A stretch of 64,000 nt of DNA, taken from the NCBI RefSeq assembly GCF_900104775.1, contig NZ_FNSA01000003.1, positions 1,674,001 through 1,738,000 of the forward strand. The letters run 5' to 3'. Below are positions 35,030-43,402 of the stretch, in pieces; within the stretch, counting starts at the first letter, position 1, and each line of letters begins with the position of its first letter. The notes beneath the pieces are model-generated. The model saw nothing but the letters and a program-made list of their open reading frames with translations. It had not been told where the DNA came from and searched no databases. The DNA is from Tsukamurella tyrosinosolvens (GTDB lineage Bacteria; Actinomycetota; Actinomycetes; Mycobacteriales; Mycobacteriaceae). The position numbers were made by a program, and so were the translations under genes.

Positions 35030-36472
35030 ATGAGCAGCAACGACGCCAAGGCGAACATCGGAGTGGTGGGGATGGCGGTGATGGGCTCCAACCTGGCCCG
35101 CAACCTGGCGTCCCGTGAGGGCAACACCGTCGCGATCTACAACCGCTCGCCGGAGAAGACGCACGAGGTCGCGAAGAACCACCCGGAGGCGAACTTCGTT
35201 GCCAGCGACACCATCGACGAGTTCGTCGCCAGCCTCGCGAAGCCGCGCACCGCGATCATCATGGTGCAGGCCGGCGCGGGCACGGACGCGGTGATCGAGC
35301 AGCTCAAGGAGCGGTTCGAGCCGGGCGACATCATCGTCGACGGCGGCAACGCGAACTTCCACGACACCATCGCCCGCGAGGCGAAGATCGCGCCGACGGG
35401 CATCCACTTCGTCGGCGCCGGCATCTCCGGCGGCGAGGAGGGCGCGCTCAAGGGCCCGTCGATCATGCCCGGCGGCACTGCCGAGTCCTACAAGACCCTC
35501 GGCCCGATCCTCGCGTCGATCGCCGCGGTCGCGGAGGGGGAGGCCTGCGTGACCCACGTCGGCACCGACGGCGCCGGACACTTCGTCAAGATGATCCACA
35601 ACGGCATCGAGTACGCCGACATGGAGCTCATCGGCGAGGCGTACGACCTGCTCCGCAACGTCGCCGGCTACACCCCCGCCCAGATCTCTGGCCTCTTCGC
35701 CACGTGGAACGAGGGGCCGCTCAACAGCTACCTCATCGAGATCACCATCGACATCCTCAAGCACGTCGACGCGGAGACGGGCAAGCCCTTCGTCGACATC
35801 GTCACCGACCAGGCCGGCAGCAAGGGCACCGGCGTCTGGACCGTCCAGACCGCACTCGATCTGGGCGTGCCGGTCGGCGGCGTCGCCGAGGCCGTCTTCG
35901 GCCGCGCCGTCTCGTCCAAGCGTGCCCAGCGCGACGCGGTCCGCGCGCTCGGCATCGAGCGCCCCACGGCCCCGCGGGTCGACGATTCCTTCGTCGACGA
36001 CGTCGCGAAGGCCCTCTACGCCTCCAAGATCGTCGCCTACGCCCAGGGCTTCGACGCGATCATCGCCGGCGCGGAGAAGTACGGCTGGAACATCGACAAG
36101 GGCGCCGTCGCCAAGATCTGGCGCGGCGGCTGCATCATCCGTGCCCAGTTCCTCAACGTCCTCGCCGACGCCTACGCCGAGAACCCCAACCTCAACACCC
36201 TGCTCGAGGCCCCGTACTTCGCGCAGGCCATCCGCGACGGTGAGGACGCGTGGCGCCGCGTCGTCATCACCGCCACCCAGGCGGCCGTCCCGGTCCCGGG
36301 GTTCGCGACCGCCTTGAGCTACTTCGACTCGCTCAACGTCGACCGCCTGCCCGCCGCGCTCGTCCAGGGGCAGCGCGACTTCTTTGGCGCGCACACCTAC
36401 AAGCGCGTCGACAAGCCGGGCACCTTCCACACCCTGTGGTCCGGCGACCGCAGCGAGGTCAAGACGGACTGA
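35030..36472 (+). CDS. gnd: 6-phosphogluconate dehydrogenase, decarboxylating
   Basis: A 480-residue enzyme of the oxidative pentose phosphate pathway: 6-phosphogluconate + NADP+ gives ribulose 5-phosphate, CO2 and NADPH. The Rossmann start IGVVGMAVMGSNLARNLA, YNRSPEKT, IIVDGGNANFHDT, GAGISGGEEGA and the substrate signature GHFVKMIHNGIEYADM are all present. The length matches the dimeric NADP-type enzyme (Gnd, about 470-480). ATG 35030 has AGAGGGA upstream. It marks the return to typical chromosomal, high-G+C, strongly codon-biased DNA after the defence island, and is monocistronic with its own terminator. Confidence 0.96.
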   Translation: MSSNDAKANIGVVGMAVMGSNLARNLASREGNTVAIYNRSPEKTHEVAKNHPEANFVASDTIDEFVASLAKPRTAIIMVQAGAGTDAVIEQLKERFEPGDIIVDGGNANFHDTIAREAKIAPTGIHFVGAGISGGEEGALKGPSIMPGGTAESYKTLGPILASIAAVAEGEACVTHVGTDGAGHFVKMIHNGIEYADMELIGEAYDLLRNVAGYTPAQISGLFATWNEGPLNSYLIEITIDILKHVDAETGKPFVDIVTDQAGSKGTGVWTVQTALDLGVPVGGVAEAVFGRAVSSKRAQRDAVRALGIERPTAPRVDDSFVDDVAKALYASKIVAYAQGFDAIIAGAEKYGWNIDKGAVAKIWRGGCIIRAQFLNVLADAYAENPNLNTLLEAPYFAQAIRDGEDAWRRVVITATQAAVPVPGFATALSYFDSLNVDRLPAALVQGQRDFFGAHTYKRVDKPGTFHTLWSGDRSEVKTD

Positions 36473-36487
36473 GTTCGACGTGAGAAG

Positions 36488-36518
36488 GGGGCGCGGCCGC
36501 ACGGCTGCGCCCCTTTCC
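36488..36518 (+). terminator. Rho-independent-type terminator after gnd
   Basis: Stem GGGGCGC / GCGCCCC with an inner GGCC/GGCT extension, followed by TTTCC. It begins 16 bases after the gnd stop. Confidence 0.8.
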
Positions 36519-36610
36519 GTGTTCGGTGAAAGTGTTGGGAACCGATCGCCGAGCTGGTGCGTCCAATAGATGAGGGCGCGTACTCGCCCACCGGTGACGA
36601 TCGGAGGAAC

Positions 36611-36988
36611 ATGGGGAATCCCGATGCGGACAAGATCCGCCAGGAGGCGGAGCAGCGCATCGCCGACCGTCCGAACATGGTGCTCGAGGGCGATCCGATC
36701 GAGGAACTGGCCAAGTCGCACGATCGGCACGCTGCCAGGTTGAAAGTCATCGTTCGCTCGCTTTCGGAGGTCGGTCGCACCAATTACCTGGGAGACACGG
36801 TCGAAGGTCGAGCAGCGACATTCAACATAGGCGTCGCGGTGCACGATCATGAGCAGTCGGTGGTGCAGAACTTCAACCGGGAGATTGCGGAGGCTGAGAT
36901 GATCGCGGCGGCCCTGCGGCAGATCGCAAAGGACCTCGGCGACACTGAGCTGGAGAACGCCGAGGGGATCGGCCTCGTGCGGTGGTAA
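36611..36988 (+). CDS. Small alpha-helical hypothetical protein
   Basis: A 125-residue charged protein (MGNPDADKIRQEAEQR...), likely helical, with no signal peptide or known motif. Heptad-like spacing in the C-terminal half (REIAEAEMIAAALRQIAKDL) suggests a helical bundle, loosely recalling small ESX-type secreted proteins, but no WXG motif is seen. ATG 36611 is preceded by GGAGGA; an upstream in-frame ATG at 36557 is less likely. Its TAA overlaps the next ATG by one base (TAATG), so it is coupled to the lipoprotein gene, a pairing that suggests an envelope-related unit. The function is unknown. Confidence 0.7.
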   Translation: MGNPDADKIRQEAEQRIADRPNMVLEGDPIEELAKSHDRHAARLKVIVRSLSEVGRTNYLGDTVEGRAATFNIGVAVHDHEQSVVQNFNREIAEAEMIAAALRQIAKDLGDTELENAEGIGLVRW

Positions 36989-37581
36989 TGCGAGGCGCTG
37001 CGGTGCTTGCCGTTGCCGCGATGGTCAGCGGATGCGCTGTATCGGTCGAGGGCGAGGCGGTGTCGGCCGGGACTACGGCCTCGAACGGAGCAACGGCCTC
37101 AGCTCGCCCCTTGCCGTTCGTGCCTGAATTCGAGGGGCGTACCAACGAGCGCAACGATGGGACCAGCTTCGAGCCCTGTACCGCGTACTCCGACGAGGAA
37201 ATGAAGAGTCTTGGGGCAGACCCGCGAACGTTGACGGACGTGATGATCTCGGTTTCCCCCAACTACCGGGGATGTCGCTGGGACTCACTGAGCGGGGTCG
37301 CGTACTTCAGCCAGACGCTTGGCAACGAGCTGTCCCTAGAGAACTACAAGGCGAAGCAGAGTCGTCGCCCCTGGCAGCCCGATCGCAGGATCAGTGGGCG
37401 GACCGTTATCGTGACGACCGAGGGCGACAACGGATGCTTTGCGTCGTTCATGTCGGAGAAGGCGATCATTCACTCTGCCTACGCAGTCGATGGCACGGGG
37501 GCGAAGCCGTCACCTGGGCTCGTTGACGAGTGCAACATGGCGATCGAGTGGGCGACGCTGGCGATCTCGAAGGCACCGTGA
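36988..37581 (+). CDS. DUF3558-like lipoprotein
   Basis: A 197-residue lipoprotein. A short signal peptide ends in lipobox VSGC, with the lipidated Cys at residue 16. The mature part has FEPCTAYSDEEM, YRGCRWDSLSG, NGCFASF and DECNMAIEWA, the conserved Cys pattern of DUF3558 lipoproteins common in mycolic-acid actinobacteria. It is anchored outside the membrane; its function is unknown. ATG 36988 overlaps the upstream stop; a GTG at 36982 is in frame but less natural. It converges on the TetR gene with only seven bases between the stop codons. Confidence 0.8.
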   Translation: MRGAAVLAVAAMVSGCAVSVEGEAVSAGTTASNGATASARPLPFVPEFEGRTNERNDGTSFEPCTAYSDEEMKSLGADPRTLTDVMISVSPNYRGCRWDSLSGVAYFSQTLGNELSLENYKAKQSRRPWQPDRRISGRTVIVTTEGDNGCFASFMSEKAIIHSAYAVDGTGAKPSPGLVDECNMAIEWATLAISKAP

Positions 37582-37588
37582 CCAGCGG

Positions 37589-38263
37589 CTACGCCAGCAC
37601 CCGCTGAATCGCCCGACAGATCGCGTCCACCACGTCACCGTCGTCGAACCCCGCCCCGGAGCCATCGCCCGCACCAGGGCCGACGGCACCGTCGGACCGC
37701 AGGCCGATGACGGACTCCACGAGCCGGAACGGCAGGAGTACGCGCGGGTCGCCGTCGTCGTCCAGAACAGCGGTGGCCAGGGAACGGTAGTGCGAGGCCA
37801 GCTCTGCCCGATCGGCGCGGAACTCGGCGAACTCGTCGGCGGCCAACTCGGGCAGGTGGTAGAGCGCGCCCAGGTTGTAGCGCGCCGCCAGCAGCTGCCC
37901 GGCGTCGGACCGGGCCAACGACAACAACCGGTCCAAAGGCGCACCGTCGGCGGTAACAACAGTGCGTGCGAGCGCGAGCGGCGCCTGCACCGTCGCCTCC
38001 AACAGCGCGGTCAGGATCTCACCCTTGGTGGGGAAGTAGTGGTACAGCGAGGCCTGCCGGATGCCCACGGCCTCGGCGATCTGCCGCGTCGAGGTGGCCG
38101 CGTACCCGCGCTGCGTGAACAGCTCAGCCGCCGCGTCGAGGATCTCGTCGACGGCGGTGGCGCCGGGCCGGCGCGGGTCGTTCGCCCGCGGCCGCCCCCG
38201 TTTACCTGCGGTTTCCGCCCCACCGCCGGCCCCACCGCCGGCCCCGCTGTTCGCCTCCGTCAC
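37589..38263 (-). CDS. TetR-family transcriptional regulator
   Basis: A ~224-residue regulator. After a Gly/Ala-rich leader comes KRGRPRANDP and the TetR HTH: ILDAAAELFTQRGYAATSTRQIAEAVG then QASLYHYFPTKGEILTALL. The C-terminal ligand domain is not assignable. The start is uncertain: GTG 38263 or the upstream GTG 38282-38284. It is divergent from the guanidine/urea-type operon beginning at 38398, and the intergenic region carries two inverted repeats, so it probably represses that operon and itself, with a pathway compound as inducer (inference). Confidence 0.88.
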   Translation of the reverse strand: MTEANSGAGGGAGGGAETAGKRGRPRANDPRRPGATAVDEILDAAAELFTQRGYAATSTRQIAEAVGIRQASLYHYFPTKGEILTALLEATVQAPLALARTVVTADGAPLDRLLSLARSDAGQLLAARYNLGALYHLPELAADEFAEFRADRAELASHYRSLATAVLDDDGDPRVLLPFRLVESVIGLRSDGAVGPGAGDGSGAGFDDGDVVDAICRAIQRVLA

Positions 38264-38282
38264 AGCGGCCAGGCTACCTGCC

Positions 38283-38297
38283 ACGAAACATGTTCGT
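38283..38297. promoter_or_regulatory. Candidate operator 1: ACGAA-5-TTCGT
   Basis: A perfect inverted repeat ACGAA/TTCGT with spacer ACATG lies at the start of the TetR gene, suitable for autoregulation. Confidence 0.45.
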
Positions 38298-38357
38298 AGC
38301 GCCGGTTTTCCCAGTCCTTACAGCGGGGCAATCCGGGTGACCCCGGAGAACGGTTTT

Positions 38358-38375
38358 CTATCAACTGACAGATAG
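38358..38375. promoter_or_regulatory. Candidate operator 2: CTATC-8-GATAG
   Basis: An inverted repeat CTATC AACTGACA GATAG sits 22 bases before the permease ATG, in the position to block the operon promoter or early transcript. The size and symmetry suit a TetR dimer. Confidence 0.5.
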
Positions 38376-38397
38376 AGCTCCGACCGGGAAGCCGCCC

Positions 38398-39942
38398 ATG
38401 ACAACCACCCAACCCCGACACCATGATTCGGATGATCTGGCACAGCTGGGCTACCAGCCGCAGCTGCGCCGCTCGCTCGGGACGTTCGCGTCGTTCGCCG
38501 CCGGGTTCTCCTTCGTGTCCATCCTCACCACCATCTTCCAGCTGTTCGGCCTGGGCTATTCGCTCGGCGGGGCCGCCTTCTTCTGGACCTGGCCCCTCGT
38601 CTACGTCGGCCAGTTCCTCGTGGCGCTGTGCTTCGCCGAGATGGCCGCCCGCTACCCGATCTCCGGCGCGATCTACCAGTGGTCGCGGCGCCTCGGGGGT
38701 GAGGTGGTCGGCTGGTTCGGCGGCTGGTTCATGATCCTCGCGCAGATCGTCACCGCCGCGGCGGCCGCGATCGCGCTGCAGGTGGTGCTGCCGACCGTGT
38801 GGTCGGGCTTCCAGATCATCGGCGACAACCCGTCCCTCACCAGCTCCAGCGGCGCCGCCAATGCCGTTCTGCTCGGCACGGTCCTCCTGATCGTCACCAC
38901 CACGATCAACTGCATCGGCGTGCACTGGATGAGCCGCATCAACGCCATCGGCGTCACCTGCGAGCTCGTCGGCGTGGTCGCCGTCATCGGCGCCCTCGCG
39001 ATGCACGCCCAGCGCGGCCCCCAGGTCGTCTTCGACACCTCCCACGCGACCACGACCGGCTCGGGCGGCTACCTCGGCGCGTTCATCGTCTCCGGCCTCA
39101 TGGCCGCCTACGTCATGGTCGGCTTCGGCTCGGCGGGCGAGCTCGCCGAGGAGACCGTCAACCCCCGCCGGGTCGCGCCGCGCACCATCCGGTTCGCCCT
39201 CACCGCCTCGGCGGTCGGCGGCGGCCTCATGCTGATCACCGCCCTCATGGCCGCGCCGACGCTGGGGGAGGAGCTCGCCGCCGGCGGCCTGCCCTACGTG
39301 CTCCAGTCCGTCCTCGGCTCGTTCTGGGGCAAGGTCCTCCTGGTCGACGTGGCCGTGGCCGTCTTCATCTGCACGCTCGCCATCCAGACCGCGTGCAGCC
39401 GCCTCATCTTCTCCATGGCCCGCGATCACCGGCTCCCGTTCTCGGACCAGCTCTCCCGTGTGAACCCGCGCACGCAGGCGCCCGTCGCCCCGGCCGTGCT
39501 CATCGGCGTCCTCTGCGTCGCCGTCCTGCTGGTGAACGTGGGCAACCCCGCGATCTTCGCGACCCTCGCCAGCGTGTGCATCGTGCTCATCTACCTCGCC
39601 TACCTGTCGGTGACGGTGCCGATGCTCTACCAGCGGCTCCGCGGCTGGCCGCACGGCGCTACTGTCCGCGACTCCGAGGGGAAGCCCGTCTTCACCCTGG
39701 GCCGCTGGGGAGTGCCGATCAACGCCGCGGCCGTCCTCTACGGCGGGGCGATGGTGATCAACCTCGCCTGGCCGCGCGCCGAGATCTACGACCCCACAGG
39801 CCAATCCCCGCTGCTGCAGTGGGCCGGGCCGATCACCATCGCGGTCGTCGTCATCGCCGGCATCGCGTGCTTCCCGCGCCGCGCGCACCCGCGCCCCGTC
39901 ACCGCCGTCCTCCCGAACCTCCCCGCCACGAAAGGCATCTGA
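38398..39942 (+). CDS. APC-family permease of the guanidine/urea carboxylase cluster
   Basis: A 514-residue amino acid/polyamine/organocation (APC) transporter with about 12 hydrophobic segments. Recognisable stretches are FASFAAGFSFVSILTTIFQ (TM1), FAEMAARYPISGAIYQWS (TM2-3, typical of the amino-acid-permease branch), GFGSAGELAEETVNPRR (TM6 loop) and SRLIFSMARDHRLPFSD (TM8 loop). It is the first gene of an operon with DUF1989 proteins, a carboxyltransferase and allophanate hydrolase, so the cargo is likely guanidine, urea or a related small nitrogen compound (inference from context). ATG 38398 has GGGAAG upstream, and the stop is one base before the next GTG. Confidence 0.88.
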   Translation: MTTTQPRHHDSDDLAQLGYQPQLRRSLGTFASFAAGFSFVSILTTIFQLFGLGYSLGGAAFFWTWPLVYVGQFLVALCFAEMAARYPISGAIYQWSRRLGGEVVGWFGGWFMILAQIVTAAAAAIALQVVLPTVWSGFQIIGDNPSLTSSSGAANAVLLGTVLLIVTTTINCIGVHWMSRINAIGVTCELVGVVAVIGALAMHAQRGPQVVFDTSHATTTGSGGYLGAFIVSGLMAAYVMVGFGSAGELAEETVNPRRVAPRTIRFALTASAVGGGLMLITALMAAPTLGEELAAGGLPYVLQSVLGSFWGKVLLVDVAVAVFICTLAIQTACSRLIFSMARDHRLPFSDQLSRVNPRTQAPVAPAVLIGVLCVAVLLVNVGNPAIFATLASVCIVLIYLAYLSVTVPMLYQRLRGWPHGATVRDSEGKPVFTLGRWGVPINAAAVLYGGAMVINLAWPRAEIYDPTGQSPLLQWAGPITIAVVVIAGIACFPRRAHPRPVTAVLPNLPATKGI

Positions 39943-39943
39943 C

Positions 39944-40786
39944 GTGACCGCCATCGCTGAGACCACCGCTACCACCCAGGGCGCCCGCGACCACGCCCGC
40001 GCCCAGGCCGACACCCGCGTCGAGGGCATGCCGACGGTGCCCGCCACCGCCTGGCCCGACCCGCCCGCCGGCGTGCCCGCGGACGCCCTCACCTGGGCGG
40101 AGACCGTCCCGGGCGGCCGCTACACGTCGAAGGTGCTGGCGCGCGGCACCCGAATCCGCCTGACCGACACCGTCGGCAGCGCCTGCGCGAACGTCCTGCT
40201 CTGGCGCGCCGACGCCCCCTGGGAGCGGCTCAACGTGGCCGACACCGTCAAGGTGCCGTGGCAGGCCTACATCGGCGCGGGCCACCCGCTGCTCTCCGAC
40301 CAGGGGCGGGTACTCGCCACCGTCGTCGCCGACGGCTCCGGCCACCACGACGCCCTCTGCGGCACCACCACGCTCGCCACCAACACCGCCAAGTACGGCG
40401 CGGGGGAGGCGCATTCGGACAGCCCCGCCGGCCGCGAACTGCTCGTGCTCGCCGCCGCCAAGCACGGCCTCACGCCCACCGACGTCACCCCGTCCGTCTC
40501 CTTCTTCCACGGCGTCACCGTGGAGGCCGACGGTGCCCTCGCCTCCACCGGCAGCGCGGGGGCGGGGACGGCGGTGGAGCTCGTGCTGCACCTGCCGTGC
40601 GTCGTCGCCGTCGCGAACACCGCCCATCCGCTCGACCCGTCGCCGACCTTCGACACCGGCCTGCTCGAGGTGCTGGCCTGGCGCGCCGACGACGACCTGG
40701 CCGCGCTCGTCGCCGCCACCGATACCGACCCCGAATACCAGCGCGCAGTGGCGAACTCCGAGGACGCCCACCGCGCCGCGCGCTGA
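39944..40786 (+). CDS. DUF1989 protein (urea carboxylase-associated protein 1; carboxyguanidine deiminase subunit type)
   Basis: A 280-residue DUF1989 protein of the UAAP1 type. Signatures are LTWAETVPGGRYTSKVL, DTVGSACANVLLW, ERLNVADTVKVPWQAY, LLSDQGRVLATVV, GHHDALCGTT and HPLDPSPTFD. UAAP1/UAAP2 pairs, long annotated with urea carboxylase, have been shown in other bacteria to form carboxyguanidine deiminase (CgdAB), converting carboxyguanidine to allophanate (literature knowledge). The His-His-Asp and Cys in the GHHDALCG loop fit a metal site. GTG 39944 follows the permease stop directly. Whether this strain uses guanidine or another substrate cannot be settled from sequence. Confidence 0.85.
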   Translation: MTAIAETTATTQGARDHARAQADTRVEGMPTVPATAWPDPPAGVPADALTWAETVPGGRYTSKVLARGTRIRLTDTVGSACANVLLWRADAPWERLNVADTVKVPWQAYIGAGHPLLSDQGRVLATVVADGSGHHDALCGTTTLATNTAKYGAGEAHSDSPAGRELLVLAAAKHGLTPTDVTPSVSFFHGVTVEADGALASTGSAGAGTAVELVLHLPCVVAVANTAHPLDPSPTFDTGLLEVLAWRADDDLAALVAATDTDPEYQRAVANSEDAHRAAR

Positions 40787-40814
40787 CCGCCGACCACCGA
40801 CCGAAGGACCAACC

Positions 40815-41414
40815 ATGATCGCCACCGTCACCCCGCGGGCGCCCTGGTCGGGCATCGTCCCCGCCGGCCACACCCTCACCATGACCGACCTGGACGGCAA
40901 TCAGGCCGTCGACACCCTCTTCTACGGCGCGCACGACCACGCCGTCCGCTACAGCGCCCAGCAGACGATCCTCGGCCAGGGCAGCATCTTCCTGGGCGCC
41001 GGAACCGTGATCCGCGACCAGGAGTCGCGCCCGATGATGACGATCGTCGACGACGAGGTCGGCCACCACGACACCCTCGGCGGCGCCTGCTCGCAGGAGT
41101 CCAACACGCTGCGCTACGGCCACCACACCAAGCACCAGCACGCCTGCGTCGAGAACTTCCTCATCGAGGGCAGCCGGCACGGCCTCGGCAAGCGCGACCT
41201 GGTGGGCAACGTCAACTTCTACATGTACGTCCCCGTCGACCCCGACGGCACGCTCGGCATCGTCGACGGCCTCTCCGCCCCGGGGAAGAAGGTGGTGCTC
41301 CGCGCCGAGATCGACACACTCGTGTTGATCTCCAACTGCCCGCAGATCAACAACCCCTGCAACGGCTTCGACCCCACCGCCGTCGAACTCGAGATCTCGG
41401 AGGCCGCCGCATGA
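40815..41414 (+). CDS. DUF1989 protein (urea carboxylase-associated protein 2; carboxyguanidine deiminase subunit type)
   Basis: A 199-residue UAAP2-type protein. It shows MTDLDGNQAVDTLFYGAHD, RYSAQQTILGQG, GHHDTLGGACSQESNTLRYG (metal-binding His/Cys loop), NVNFYMYVPVDPDGTLG and ISNCPQINNPCNGFDPT, all nearly canonical for this family. It is the expected partner of the preceding DUF1989 protein in a heteromeric carboxyguanidine deiminase. ATG 40815 has GAAGGA upstream, and the stop overlaps the carboxyltransferase ATG (ATGA). It is tightly co-transcribed. Confidence 0.88.
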   Translation: MIATVTPRAPWSGIVPAGHTLTMTDLDGNQAVDTLFYGAHDHAVRYSAQQTILGQGSIFLGAGTVIRDQESRPMMTIVDDEVGHHDTLGGACSQESNTLRYGHHTKHQHACVENFLIEGSRHGLGKRDLVGNVNFYMYVPVDPDGTLGIVDGLSAPGKKVVLRAEIDTLVLISNCPQINNPCNGFDPTAVELEISEAAA

Positions 41415-43402
41415 CCACCCTCACCGTCGTCCGCCCCGGCCCTATGACCACCGTGCAGGACTGGCCAGGCCGCGCCGGCTACTGGTCGATCGGGGTTCCG
41501 CCGTCCGGCCCGATGGACGACCTCTCCTTCCGCCTCGCCAACCTCGCCGTCGGCAACGACGAGGGCGCACCGGGATTCGAGTGCACCCTCGGCGGCCTCG
41601 CCGTCACCGTCGACGAGGCCACCACCGTCGCGGTCACGGGCGCGCCCGTCACGGTCACCGTCGACGGGGCGCCCGTCCCCACCTGGGCGCCCGTCGAGCT
41701 CCTCCCCGGGCAGCAGCTCGCCGTCGGTGCCACCGGATCGCTCGGCATGCGCGTGTACCTCGCCGTCCGCGGCGGCGTGACGGTGCCCGACTACCTCGGC
41801 AGCGCCTCGACGTTCACGCTGGGGAAGTTCGGCGGCCACGACGGCCGGACCCTCGCCGCCGGCGACGAACTGCCCCTCGGCGACACCGCCGCCTCCGCCC
41901 CGCGCCGCATCCTCGATGACGAGGTCCCCGCGTTCACCACCCGGTGGCAGCTCGCGGTCACCGTCGGACCGCACTCCGCCCCCGAGTACTTCACCGACGC
42001 CGACATCGCGACTCTGTACGACACCGCCTACGAGGTGCACTTCAACTCCGACCGCACCGGCGTCCGGCTCATCGGCCCCAAGCCCGAGTGGGCCCGCCCC
42101 GACGGCGGCGAGGCCGGTCTGCACCCGTCGAACATCCACGACAACGCGTATTCCGTGGGCGCCCTCGACTTCACCGGTGACACCCCGATCCTGCTCGGCC
42201 CCGACGGCCCCAGCCTGGGCGGCTTCGTCTGCCCGGTCACCGTGACCACGGCCGACCGCTGGAAGCTGGGGCAGCTCCGTCCCGGCGACGCCGTGCGTTT
42301 CGTCCCCGTCCGCGCCGCCGCGGCCGCCTCGCCCGGGGCCGTCGGCAGTGCACGGCGTGCGAACCTGCCCGTCGTGCTGTCGGCCGGCGGCGACGCCGAC
42401 GACGGCGTCCTCGCCCGCTCCATGACGGCCGACGCCGAGACCACGATCACCTACCGCCGCTCGGGCGATGACAACATCCTCGTCGAGTACGGCGCCATGA
42501 CGCTGGACCTGGAGTCGCGGGCCCGCGTCCACGCGCTCGAGCAGCGGCTACGCGCCGAATCTCCGCGGGGACTGATCGATCTCACCGCCGGCGTGCGCAG
42601 CCTGCAGGTGAAGTTCGACCCGACCGCGCTGAACCAGCCCGCGGCCCTCGACTGGATCCGCGAGGCGGAGTCGCAGCTCCCCGCCGCCGACGACATGATC
42701 GTGCCCAGCCGCACCGTCTCCCTGCCGCTGTCCTGGGACGACCCGAGCACCCGCGAGGCCATCGAGCGGTACGTCCTCGGCGTGCGCGGCGACGCCCCGT
42801 GGTGCCCCTGGAACATCGAGTTCATCCGCCGCATGAACGGCCTCGGATCGGTCGAGGACGTGCAGCGGATCGTCTTCGACGCCTCGTACCTCGTGCTGGG
42901 CCTCGGCGACGTGTACCTCGGTGCGCCCGTGGCCGTCCCGCTCGACCCGCGCCACCGCCTGGTGACCACCAAGTACAACCCCGCCCGCACCTGGACACCG
43001 GAGAACGCCGTCGGCATCGGCGGCGCGTACCTGTGCATCTACGGCATGGAGGGCCCCGGCGGCTACCAGTTCGTGGGCCGCACCACCCAGGTCTGGAACC
43101 ACCGGCACCCGCTCACCGCGGGCGGCTTCGAGCCCGAACACCCCTGGCTGCTGCGGCACTTCGACCGGATCAGCTGGTACCCCGTGAGCACCGAGGAACT
43201 CGCGGACCTGCGCGCCGATACGGCCGCCGGCCGCGGTTCGGTGGACATCACGCCCGGATCCTTCTCGCTCTCCGCGCACCGTGCGTTCCTCGCCCGCGAG
43301 GCCGACGACATCGCCCGGGTGCGGTCCGCGATGGAGATCGCCCGCGACGAGGAGCGCGGCCGCTGGGCGGCCGCCGGTGAATTCACGAGGAGCGCAGCAT
43401 GA
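41411..43402 (+). CDS. Urea/guanidine carboxylase carboxyltransferase subunit (AHS2-AHS1), lacking biotin carboxylase and BCCP
   Basis: A 663-residue protein equal to the middle of urea carboxylase. Residues ~1-320 are an AHS2 (KipA-like) domain: VVRPGPMTTVQDWPGR, VPPSGPMDDLSFRLAN, YLGSASTFTLGKFGGHDGR. Residues ~350-640 are an AHS1 (KipI-like) domain: EYGAMTLDLESRARVHALE, IDLTAGVRSLQVKFD, NPARTWTPENAVGIGG, FRISWYPV-like (DRISWYPVSTEELADLR). The usual enzyme is ~1200 residues, with an N-terminal ATP-grasp biotin carboxylase and a C-terminal biotinyl domain; neither is fused here, and no gene in the window supplies them. Carboxylation would need these parts in trans, for example from an acyl-CoA carboxylase alpha subunit. 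ATG 41411 overlaps the upstream stop, and the stop overlaps the next ATG. Confidence 0.88.
   Translation: MTTLTVVRPGPMTTVQDWPGRAGYWSIGVPPSGPMDDLSFRLANLAVGNDEGAPGFECTLGGLAVTVDEATTVAVTGAPVTVTVDGAPVPTWAPVELLPGQQLAVGATGSLGMRVYLAVRGGVTVPDYLGSASTFTLGKFGGHDGRTLAAGDELPLGDTAASAPRRILDDEVPAFTTRWQLAVTVGPHSAPEYFTDADIATLYDTAYEVHFNSDRTGVRLIGPKPEWARPDGGEAGLHPSNIHDNAYSVGALDFTGDTPILLGPDGPSLGGFVCPVTVTTADRWKLGQLRPGDAVRFVPVRAAAAASPGAVGSARRANLPVVLSAGGDADDGVLARSMTADAETTITYRRSGDDNILVEYGAMTLDLESRARVHALEQRLRAESPRGLIDLTAGVRSLQVKFDPTALNQPAALDWIREAESQLPAADDMIVPSRTVSLPLSWDDPSTREAIERYVLGVRGDAPWCPWNIEFIRRMNGLGSVEDVQRIVFDASYLVLGLGDVYLGAPVAVPLDPRHRLVTTKYNPARTWTPENAVGIGGAYLCIYGMEGPGGYQFVGRTTQVWNHRHPLTAGGFEPEHPWLLRHFDRISWYPVSTEELADLRADTAAGRGSVDITPGSFSLSAHRAFLAREADDIARVRSAMEIARDEERGRWAAAGEFTRSAA

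Noticed and set aside
34901-36850. 649-codon minus-strand frame opposite gnd
   Set aside because: Gnd on the other strand has all family motifs; the antisense product is low-complexity (Asp/Val/Gly/Arg).
38264-38397. Possible guanidine-I (ykkC) riboswitch before the permease
   Set aside because: I looked for the conserved paired cores of the class and did not find them; only inverted repeats suited to TetR are visible.
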